In this document: piece by piece, positions 1 to 11,200 of the stretch | Layout of the letters: each line of letters starts with the position of its first letter | Numbering within the stretch: the first letter of the stretch is position 1 | Source of the DNA: Motacilla alba alba | Taxonomy: Eukaryota > Chordata > Aves > Passeriformes > Motacillidae | DNA: 64,000 bases | Assembly (NCBI RefSeq): GCF_015832195.1 | Contig: NC_052019.1 | Location: 46,379,016-46,443,015, forward strand | Reading direction: 5' to 3' | Made by a program: the position numbers and the translations under genes | The notes under the pieces: model-generated | Database searches by the model: none | What the model saw: only the letters and a program-made list of their open reading frames with translations | What the model was told of the DNA's origin: nothing

Positions 1-2192
1 AATCTGCTGCAGCTGAGAGACCTGGCTGGCTGCCCTGGCTTGTTGGTGCTCCCCAGCAGGCCAACTGGGCTGCAGAGAGCTCATGTGCTACAGCAACATG
101 GGCTGCACCAGCAGAACCTTCACGCAAGACTCCTCAGAAGGGCCCTTGCCTGGCAGCAAGAGCTGGGCACAGCCTTCCCCTTAGGAGGTGCTAAGCTGGC
201 ATGGTGCACCTGTTTGCTCCAGGAGGAGCCCCCAGCGGGGCTGTGTGGCCAACTCTACCTCATAAAGGTGGTCTGTGGGCATATAGGGGCCTTAGAGCTC
301 CCTGGATGTATTTTATTGAATGTTCCTCAGCCTAATGTCTCTCTGCCATTGAACAAGCCTCTGCTTCTAACAGTGCCTGCTATGCTAAAGGCAAGGAGAG
401 GACTTAGGGATTTCCTCCTCTTTAGGAATTCACTGCTCAACTGCATAAGGTTTTGGCTTCATCAGAAAGTTTAATTCATACCCTACAAGGCAGCTCAAGA
501 AAAGTGTTGAAATGAGAGCAAAATTCACCCCCTCATAGTGTGACAGCAGGCCACAATCACCGCACTCTTCCCTTTTTGTGCCAGTACAGTACAAGTTCTG
601 CACATCTTGGTAGAGTAGAACATGAGAAACCATATGTGGCATATAGCAACTGAGGGGGTAAAAATGGATGTGAAAATACTGCTATGTATTTCTTGAAAAC
701 TTTGACCATGGCCATTATGGACTTCCCAAGATCTAGCAGTAGATTTATGTTCAGTGTTCCTAGTTGTTTATGTGCTACCAATTTATGTGCTAAATGTCAT
801 ATGTTAAACAGAATGTGAGGAGCAGGACATTAATTATGCAGAGCTCTTCAGAGTGTGCTGTCATTGCTGTCAGCTTCTGCAGCAATCCAGAGTCAAGGCT
901 TTCCACATAGATCTCGAAGTGCTGTAGTACATTTCAATTGAAAATGGCTCACTAGTCTGCTGGCTGATAGTCTTAACAATTTTCAAAAATATCATAACAA
1001 TTTATTGTTCATTTTAATTAATTTTAAGGAGAGACACCTTCATGGGATTGCTCCTTCTAAAATCTCTTGATATTCTCATTGTGAAGTATCAACTTGCCTC
1101 TGCAGTGCAGTGCAGCCCTAACTCTGTTTCCCATATGACAGAGAGGCCGTTTCCTGTCTGTCGGCAGTGTGGGGTGTACCAAACGTAGTGTTTGTTCTGT
1201 TTGTCTGTTAGTAAATGGTCTCTGTGATGTTTGTGTCGTGCTGTTCTCGTACCATGTTATGCTGTGTCCCTAGGGTCTGCCAGGCTTCCCCACAGTTGCT
1301 GCTCTGCACAGTAATCAGATCCTCACCGTCAAGGTTTGTGGCTGACATGTACCTGTTCAGTCAGGTCTCTCTGTATCAGCATAAAAGTGCACATGAAAAA
1401 TTGTTTTTAGCATGGAATACCAGTGAATTCTTAGGGTGGATCTAAGCCAAATCTCTTACTGCCTTTGCATTGATCTAAGTACTCCTGATGCAGAGCATGG
1501 AATCAAATCTATAACTGTGTACCCCTGGAAATGCCTACATTCCCCATGGTCTTGGTCAGTATTTTATTTTCAGATGAGTTTTTTCTGTTGCGCTGCTTCC
1601 CTGAGGCATACATGTGTGTGGAAAATGTCAGTGAACTCTATACTGGTTACACGTAGAGTCAGATATTTGTGTTAGATATCAGAGGTTTAATCTGTACATC
1701 CAGATTTTTTCAAATTTGCAAATTAAGCAGGAAGCAATCTGGTCAAGCTGGAACTTCAGACCTTATAAAAATAACACCATTCTTCATGGCACACTATGCT
1801 GGTTAGAAAATCTGACTGAAAGTTGAACTGGTGCTTTGTCTCTAGAAGCTTTGCTGAAAGAACAATATATAAAACTACTGATTTTTAGAGCCTGGGTAAT
1901 GAAAAAAACTAATACACATGCAGAATTCTCATGCAAAATCTGGAGAGAAAACAGTTATGCATTTAAGTCACTGTATATGATTTAAGTCATTGCAGTATGT
2001 CCTGTTCAGTAGAGGCAATCTTTTTCCAAAATAAAATGCACAGTTTCTTTCAGGCAGAAGCACCAGTTCATATTATAATAGCTATTACAAATCTAATGAA
2101 TATGTCTTTATTTCTTTCTCGGGCCTTCTGATGTCTATTCTTCAATTCTCTCATCTCTGATCTTCAACCTTTGACCTCACCTGCCTGATCAG
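1..2192 (+). other. COL25A1: Intron upstream of E1 (partial)
   Basis: There is no recognisable coding exon. The first 260 bases are richer in G+C than the rest and carry an accidental ORF without collagen or other family features. A short splice-flanked Gly-X-Y-like stretch at 1274-1333 is discussed as a finding. The exons for the cytoplasmic, transmembrane and first collagenous regions must lie upstream of base 1. Confidence 0.8.
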
Positions 2193-2264
2193 ATGGTGTT
2201 TCCTAAAATCAATCATGGGTTTCTCTCTGCTGATCAGCAGCTCATTAAACGCCGCCTCATTAAG
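2193..2264 (+). CDS. COL25A1: COL25A1 exon E1: non-collagenous linker between collagenous domains 1 and 2
   Basis: 72 bases, 24 codons, starting [10 protein letters not shown] and ending with the basic stretch LIKRRLIK. There is no Gly-X-Y, so this is the linker that in human COL25A1 sits between the first and second collagenous domains. The exon begins exactly at an ATG after ...tgatcag; that ATG is an internal Met codon, not a start site. The acceptor has a poor pyrimidine tract and the donor is the non-optimal gtagtg, so both splice sites look weak. The KRR cluster is a possible basic protease or heparin-binding patch (inference); the known furin site of the family lies further N-terminal, outside the window. 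Confidence 0.93.
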
Positions 2265-5200
2265 GTAGTGCTTCATCTCACTGGAGTCTGGTTCTTCTTT
2301 ACATTCAGTTTGCTCTTTGCTGTACCTTTTTGTCAGATGCCTTCTTACAGCAGGTTGTTCACTTGAAAATGCTTTGAAATGAAGCAACTGTTAATGGTAT
2401 TAACAGTTAAAAGACTATGGGTGGCTTTGCTAAGTGAGCCGTGTTTGAGATGCCAGCAGCTTTTTTCCAGTGGTTTGCAGTAATGTGCTGGAAATAACTA
2501 AAGCACCATTTTGGGGTGTCTTTTCTTTTTTAGAGGGGAAGGTAATATGTTTTGACAACTCTCTTGAAAATTGACTTTAACAAATTATTAGGTAAAAATG
2601 AAGAGAGTTAGCTAATTGTCACTATAAAACAGCCTCCCAAAACAGATGGAAAATAATGTACAACTCCATCAAGAAGCAGTTATTTTCCATGCTCAATTTT
2701 GAAATCTATCCATGTATCATTCATGGGCTTGGAAAATTGCTGTGCAAATCTGTATATTCTCAGATGCGACTTTTCTTTTTCGCCTCAGCTTTGTTATGAT
2801 TATGCAAATCATGAAGCAAACAGATGCTTATCAAAAACAGTCACTTGCTCTGGAGAACTAGATGAGTAAAATATTTCAAGACCATCCCAAATTTTGGCAA
2901 TGTGATGTGGTAAAACAAGCAGTTTAGAATCTAAACCTTCTGCTCTGTGGCTGATTGCACCGGACCTATACAAACTGTTGGTCTTCAAGGCAAAGTGCTG
3001 TTTCTGCCATAAGCAGTGAAGAAGCCACTGTCCAGTTCATGGCAGCTTCTTCCAGCCTGTCTTGCACTCTTTATGGGTGAATTGATGTGTTTTTATGTGG
3101 TTGATGCCTCTAAAGCCAGTTTTGTGATGAGTTTTTATTGGTTTAGGGGGACCAAGGACAGGCTGGACCCCCTGGACCTCCAGGGCCACCAGGACCCAGA
3201 GGTCCCCCAGGAGATACCGGCAAAGATGGTCCTCGTGGGATGCCTGGCTTAACGGTGAGTTACTCTGTTACTGCTTTGGTGTGCACATTTCTCTCAAGCC
3301 TATGCCAGCAGAGTGTCAAAGACATTTTCTGAGGTCAGACTGGCAAGTAAGACATGCAGAAGCTGAACCACAGGCAGGTTTCAGGGTGTACCTGAAGTCC
3401 CCCACACACAGAACAAGTGTATAGCAGGGCCAGAAGTAACGCCAAGGTTCCTTGCCTTCCACCCCTGGCAGTTTCCCTACACTTTCTAAGGTTTCTCAGT
3501 CACTCGGTGATGTTTAATAGCTGTGTGAGGAGAGTCTCCCCCTTTCCACGAGTAGTAAATGTTTCTATTCAAACTTCAAGATAAAACTGAATTTGGGGCC
3601 TCATAGCATGGATGTGCTTGACTTCTCACTTCTTAATGGTTTAACCTCAAAAGTCATGGAATAAAGTAATAAACTGCTAAAGCTGCCCAGGGGATGATGA
3701 AGTTTGGAGTTAGATCCTGCTATCTTTAAACAAGAAGAACAGTACCATTTTCTTTGGCTCTGCCCCCATACTTCATTAGGACAAGCAGCAGAATCCAGTA
3801 CATTGTGTATTGTTTGTTTTAGGCACAGGATGAATCCCACACTTTTTAAACAGATGCCTAAACACATGACTTTTTAGAAAAGTATGTGTTTGATTTTAGT
3901 TTATACTTTGTGGCCTCCTTAATTTTTATTCCCTTGAAAGAAGTATCTCTCTTTTCACTATGAATGGCGCTGTGTTATCAGTGTGGATATGGAATCACAG
4001 GCAGGAGGGAGACACAAAAAATGAAATGGCACATGTACAGATGCACACACACGTTCACATCCGTGAAAGGTGAAGATGGTGACCAAGAAGGCACATAGGG
4101 AACCAGCAAGGTGAGGACCAGCACTGGAAACAGAAACTCGTTTCTTGAAGAAAAAGCACCACTTGTTACATGAGGCCAGGACAGCATAAATTTTTCCTGC
4201 AGGGCTTTTTTAGCTAAAACTGAGAAAGAAAATACCTACACTCCTGTTCTAACCCTATTCAGGTATTAACTGTCTAAATGTAATATAGCATGATAATAGG
4301 AAGATGCTGCTAAAATTTCCTGTGAAAATCCAGCAAAGCTGGCTAGTTGAGACATCTAGGACTCTAGAGCTGCTGCTGCTGTTGTTGTTTTGGCTTGGCT
4401 TTTTTACCACTCCTGCCCTCCTAAGTTCTAGCTCAAGGTTATGAAATGACATTAGAAGTCTGTAGCTCTCACGATGCTTTACTTTGGCAACCTTCTCATT
4501 TCTTGTTAGACCTGTGGCACATCAGGCTCTGGGCCTCTTCTGGGTCTCTCTTGCATTCTCTTGTTGTGGTCAAATGGACTGTGGTCAGCAGAGTTGGTGC
4601 TGGTTTGATCTAGTAAGGGCAAGCCTGAAACCAGAATCCGTTTCTGACTGCAGCAGTAGTGTTTTAATAATTCACATACATAGATGGGGCTAGTAGAATC
4701 AGCTGGCCTAGCTAGTTACAGTGTGGCTGCGTGTTGCTTTGTGCTTTTTAGCAAAGGGATCATTAGTGTTTCTCATAACAGGAGAGTCATGCATTTTATG
4801 CAATGAGGTCATTCCATTTTATAATAGTTCTGTAGTGATTTTGACTTTAGATGGCAAGAGAGGGTTTCTTTTTATAGTTTTTAAGCTGTGGCTATCTTAA
4901 GCCCTATAACATTATGGAAAATCATAATACTGCTTTAGAATTAGATACAAACAAGCACTTAGGTAAAAACCATCCAGTTTGCTGCCCCTTGCTAGTGTTC
5001 TGTACCCTCAAGTTAATGTTGCTGGTCCTCAGAAGGCTTGTTCCTCCATGGCTGTGTGAAACACACTCAAACAGGAGAGCTGTAAAGGGAGAACTTAGCT
5101 GAGAGGGAAGGACAGCTTTGTCTTTGAGGTAAAGACTTGTGTGGACCTTGTGAGCTGAAAACAGCAGCTGCACTGTGCTGTGAGCTGGGGGGTTGCAGCA

Positions 5201-8200
5201 TCACACAGCTGGAGGAGGGTGTCCTTAGAGTGACCAATGACCATTAGGCAGACATTACCTCTTTTGCAGGGTTAGACAAAGCAGGGCTTCTCTTCCAGCC
5301 TGTCCTTCTCAAGCAAGAAGGTTTACAATTGCCACAGCTGTAAGATGGTGTTTTGGGGCAGTGACTGGCCAGGAACATCTTCCTCCATGGCTTCTTGCTC
5401 CCAGCTGTCCTTGGTGTGAGTGCAGATGCTGTGTGTTTGCTTCTGAGTGCAGTGCACGTGTAGCCAGAGAAGCAGCCCTGATTCTTTTCAGTTGCCAGGA
5501 ACAACATCAGAACAGTTCTCATCAATTTTATGACAGGCTTTCTTTTATGACAAAGCTGCTAAAGAAGACCCTGCAGCTGAGCTGATACAATAGCGCATGG
5601 ACTGCCCTGTGCTCAGTTGGGTTTTCAAGGGAGTAGTATACAAACGAGATCACTAAAATGATAGGAGCTCTGGTTTTTTTGGATGGGTATTTTTAGCCCA
5701 TATTGTATGACTGATATGTTTTACTGTATATGTGTTCATATGGGAAGAAAGGGGAGAAAATAAATTCTGACTGTATATAGAGTTGTGCCCACAGAGAGAA
5801 TACATTGAGGATATGATGGCTTACCATTTTGAAAGCCAGTCCAGGTACTTAACAGCTGAGTAATTATTTAATGGCTTCAAAATACCAATATTCATGGTTT
5901 TATGGAACCTGGTAATTGACAAGAGTAAGTTCTGCCTGCTGAGTGAGGTGATGATACAGACCAGTAATCTTGGAATATATAAACAGTGGGATACAGCACA
6001 TGTGTGAAAATAACCTTTCTCTGTGTCCTCTAGCACAGTGGAATGGAATATTATGTTTGGAACCAAGGGACAGTCAGAACACCAATACTTAATTCTTGCC
6101 TTGAGAACTATAACAATACATGGTTGTGAAGCTGTACTTGTGCAGTTAGTTGCCATACCTGTTTAAGAATAAACTTTTAAAGATAATTTGTTGCTAGATA
6201 GAAAACTGGATTCAAGATGTGTTTCTGAAATTATTCACTCCTTTTTTTTATTTGAAGGGTGAGCCAGGAAAACCAGGAGAACAAGGATTGACAGTAAGTA
6301 TCCTTCCAGTTTTCTAAGAAGGTCTAACATGACATATACCTTTTAAGATGATAAATTCTAAAAAGCTTTATGGCTGTGTATTTCCAGACCTTCCTTTGTC
6401 ACAGGCTATTTGAGGCCTTATTTGTGAAGGAAACACAAGAAAGAAAACATCCTCTGTTTAAATACAGTCATCTGTCCCATAAGGCCAACTTCTTTAAGCT
6501 TGGAGAAGCAGAAGGAAATAAACCAGCTAAGGGCACAGTAAAACAAAAAAGAATCAAGCCAGGGGTTCCCAGTTCCTGGCCCCCTCTTCACACTGGCTCT
6601 GAAGCTGAGCTGTTTCTACCTTGAGTCCATTGAGCAGCATAGGAACCATCTACATGTTTTACAGGCCAAAATTCAGGCAATCTGTGTGGCAAGGGCTCTG
6701 GACCTTTGCCTGACAGAACAGTGAAGAGGCAGCAGTGAAACTGTCAGAAAGTTCTGTTCTGAGGTTTCAGTTTTTTCCTCTCTTTTCCTCTGTCAAATAC
6801 TTCCGATTCATTTGGAATTAAATTGAAGCTCCACTGGTTGTAAATCAGCTTTAGCCACAGGTTGAGACATCATAAGTTTCTGCCTGTCACATATTCCCAG
6901 AATGGTGGAACATGCAGTGCTTCTTCTCCCTTAAGATCTCTCTAAACACGGTCTTTTTTTATTTTTATGAGAGATGACAGATTGTAGCTCAGGGCATGTG
7001 GTTTTGATTCCTGAGTGCTTCTGAGAAGGAGGATTATCAGTAAAAATCAGCTCAACAATCAATGCAGATATGATTGCTATCTGAATTTGTGAAGATTTAA
7101 ACAGGTGTGATGATATTTTACCTTGACAAATGGCAAAATATTTTCAATTGACAAAATCCAATATCTTTAGAAAGAAAAAAAAAAAAGATTCTGAGACTTG
7201 GAACTATCTGCTGTGATCAGGTAGTTGAAGTCCTGTACTTTTTCATTTTGCAGTAAAGATTTATTAATTTTACAACCAAAGCCTCCCAAAAGTACTGCCT
7301 CATGTTTTAGCATCCTTCGGGGCTCTTTTTTACTCTGTTCTTTTGGTTTCTGAGTGCCTGTGAAGAATAGATACAATAGGTAAGAACAAAACTTTTTGGT
7401 TTGTTTTCATGTATTTGGAATATTCTCCAATTTGACCTCTGGACAGAACTCAATCAGGTTCTGCAAAAGTGTCCTTCTATTCAACACCAGATCTGCAGAG
7501 TCACAGGATCCTTGATGGCTTTTAATCCGTCACCTTTTATTCCCCATGTTCACAGTATTCCCACTGCTCTAACGTAATCATCTGTGTGTAAGAACTAAAA
7601 AAATGCTACTACTGTGTTTCTCTAAATGCAGATATGTTTAGATAGGAAGAAAAGGTGTTTAAAAATCAAATCAGCAAGCTTGAGTTGGAGAAAGATCCCA
7701 GATTACATGAATTTCCAGCTCCAAATGTCTGCTTCAAAAGTCAGTCTGACGGTTTAAATGTTAGGTTATGTATAGATCAAGTAAAGAGCATCAGAGTGTC
7801 AGGGAGGTAATTAGTTTCTTTTTATTCTTCTTGGTGCTTCTGACATACTCTTTATTCTAGTACAGATTTGCAGACTTCTCTTCCCTGTGGAAAATGTTAC
7901 AATTATTCAGGGACTTTTCAGCTGTTTCTGACAACTTCCGTCATGCATTTCATGTATTTCCATATTGGAAATTCAGATACTGCTCCAGGAATAGCTGATT
8001 TCCCAACAGGTATGTTATAAGATTGAATTGCTACAAAAAATAGTATATTATGTGGTGGGGAGCACAGGCCTTTTCCTGCCTGGGTTTCTTTTTGTGCATT
8101 TTTCACCTATTATCTTTTCAAAGTAAAGGAAAATGTGGATCTCTGCCCAGAGGAGCTTCTATGTTATTTCTGCAGGAATTCTTTTGTAAGGACTTGCTTT

Positions 8201-11200
8201 TGTTTCACACCAAGAGTCTCCAGTCTGAGTTAGATTCCTGTTTTTCTTCTTGATGAAATTGAAACTCTCAATTCAATGAGTTCCAAAAAGTACTATCAGT
8301 CCTAGTCTCCCAAAAGTGCATATGTTGGAGTGTGCTGTGGTTTCCTGCTTGCCCGCCTGTCCAACGTCCTTTCCATTAAGAAGCAAGTACTGTGGCATAT
8401 ATTCTGACTCTTCCTTCAAGATAGAGGTGGGATGCTGCCAAGAAGAGCACTAAATGCTGGAAGAGAATCCATACAGTTTGGGTGACATGCTGAAGGTTGT
8501 GGAAGATGAAGGCTATTTATGGCCTGTAGGGTCACACTCTCTGAGGCTTTAAATCCCATGGTGCTGTTCAAGTTAAGGATAGCAGCAAGCCTGACCTCTG
8601 CATTATAGTATTGGGGACAGAACATTTTTCTCTTTCAGAAGCATTTTTTACACCTGTATTTGGTAGCATGCCTTGGTATTTCTAGATGAATGTGCGTGGT
8701 ATTGATAGAGCTGACAATTTTAGTGTGAACCTCTGAACCAACAATGGCATAGCTTGCAATTACTTAGTTTTCTATTTTCTCCCAAAAGAAGGAGAATAAA
8801 TTTCTTGAAAATTACAGGATATGGCAACAGAAATAGGTAGCAGTGTTTTCCAGCTTGTTCCTCAGGATGTACCTGGAACCTGTGACACACACTGAGTAAT
8901 GAGTGACCTGCTGTATGCATCAATACTTACAGGTAACCAGGGCAACCAGGAAGCCTCAGCTGAAATGGAAAGAGCAGATTTATTTCATCACCTCGCTGAC
9001 AACACCAAGCAGTGGAGACGCACAGAGACCCAGCTCTGTTAGGCTCAGTTTATCCTAGTGAAAAGAGACACACAGGGATACAGGCTCCCTTGGGCTCAGC
9101 TCATCCTGGTGCACAGCAGGGGTGCGGTGGGGCTGCTGCTGGCCCCTGTATATCAAAGGTTTCCTGCAGGAGCAGTTTATCACGAGGCTGTGCTTCTATG
9201 CTCACTCCTTCTCCCAGCAGAAAGAGGGCTCAAGCATGTCTGTGACAGTGTGTTGACTCCACACAGGAATTCTGCTTCTCAAAACAGGCAGAGGATGAAC
9301 AACAGTGGACATAATAACTGGAGTTTCCCCACACCAAAATTTTTAGTGTTCCCAGCTGCAAGGTCACTTGGAGTGAAATTATTTCCTCCTTAAAAAAATC
9401 TTGTGGGCTTAACCCTTTCCTCCCAACACCTGCAATAATGTGTACCTTGATTTACAGAAAGTTGAAATTATTTTAATGCATTTGGAATTCTGGGAATGTT
9501 CATGTTCTTCTTTCAATGAAACTGGAAATCTAGTGACTCTAGTGAAAAGATGGCAATTTGCTGCAACTGTGAATCGGCTGCCATGTTTTTCTTCGTATTT
9601 AATGAAGTTCTGTGCTAGTAAATAAAAAATGAAATGATGTTTCAGGGTGTTTTGGGAGAGGGCAGTAATAACTTTTCTCCCTCTCAGGCAGAAGAGTTTT
9701 GCTTGGACCATATACTGACACTGACAGTGTTTGAGTTCTCTGACATGAGTTCTGCTTTGGCTCAAGAGAGTTCATCTTTGAGACAGGGAATGGCCTTTCT
9801 TTTTCCCTATTTCCATTGTAAAAAAAGAAGTGTGGGTTATGGCATGGTGGTGGGACAATTTAGGATGTGGGAGATTATGTTGTTTCTTACAGGAGTCTCT
9901 CTTAAAAATCATTCCAGGTTGTTTTAGTGCCAGCATGCTTCTTTTGCTGGTCTGTCCTTGCAGTTGAGATGCTTGGGAGAATTCTTGGGAAGACTTTGTT
10001 TTTTGACACTGTATGTTGCTGCGGAAGAGTATGTTTGCTTTTTGAGCCAAGAAATTTCAGTTTCTTTTTAGGTGAGATGGAGGTTTAGGTTATAAAGATG
10101 TGACTGCATGCCTCTTTAATGTTAGAAGAGAATGAAAGAATGACTTGTTGAAATTTTTGTCTGGTTTCCATGACATTGGAAGCCCTGCAGATGTACTTTC
10201 TTCAAGAGTTGAAGGTATCATTCCTTTGTGCAGAAAGGATTAAGATAATTCAGGGGAAGGCCAAGGAGTGGGGTGACCAAAGGGATTATGTTTTGAAATA
10301 TTATGTGGAACTAGAAAAATATGTGCTACTCAAGAGAGAAGGGCAGTAGTTTCCATAGCTTTTCAACCTTTTCAGTTCAAGTTGTGTCCTGCCTCTCATA
10401 ATTCATCCTGCTTTCCCTGCCATTTGCCTGCTATTCTTGATGATAAGAACTTAAGTACCATGCAAGAGTTTTTCCAGTTTATTTTGTCATTTTCAGAGTG
10501 AATGATAGATGGCTTTGTGATTCCTTTCTACCCAAGTGTTAGAATTTCTGGTTGCAGACTATTCATGAGAAATTAGAATCAGTGATGGAAAATATTGGCT
10601 GACACTGGCAGATGGACATGTTCAGATTCATAAACTGCAGTGGGATAGAAGGTGTGCATGGGATGGTTTTGTTCCTAATTTCCATTTAGGAGAATTTTTT
10701 TTGTGTGCTTTTATGTGTAAAGTATTTTAAACTAGTTCATATTAATAAGAATCTGGACTATTAAAATATGCTATGTTTTCAGCTCCTTTTTCCAGGAGTA
10801 AATTTAAACATATTTAGTGTACAACCACATTTGTTAGTGAAAGAAAACCTCAGTGTATTATTTTCTTCCCCAAAATGGGCCTTAAAGACATATAAGTAAT
10901 TTTGCACATGTTTTGCATGAAAACACTCCAGAATAACCAGAGAACTCAGGTAAAGGTGTCTCTTTGCAAAAGAAATCTATACTATGATTATTAACCCATA
11001 TGCAAAATCCCTCTGCTTTAAGATACATTGTTTTCCAAAGTAGCATTTTTGTGCTTATACAGACTTGCTGGGCATCTGTTCAAGAAAGTAAAATGTAATG
11101 TTATTGCTTTCACTGGTTGTTCAGAAAAAGGAGAATGTTCTTCCAAAGGATACAGCCATATTTGTGAAAGACAGTGGAAAAGTGTAACCTTGCAGTTAAG

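Noticed and set aside
40..474. 144-codon ORF on the + strand near the window start
   Set aside because: No recognisable domain, biased only by local G+C content, and it lies in an intron with overlapping open frames.
5255..5275. Acceptor-like cctcttttgcag followed by GGT
   Set aside because: The next codon is TAG, so it cannot be a coding exon of this chain.
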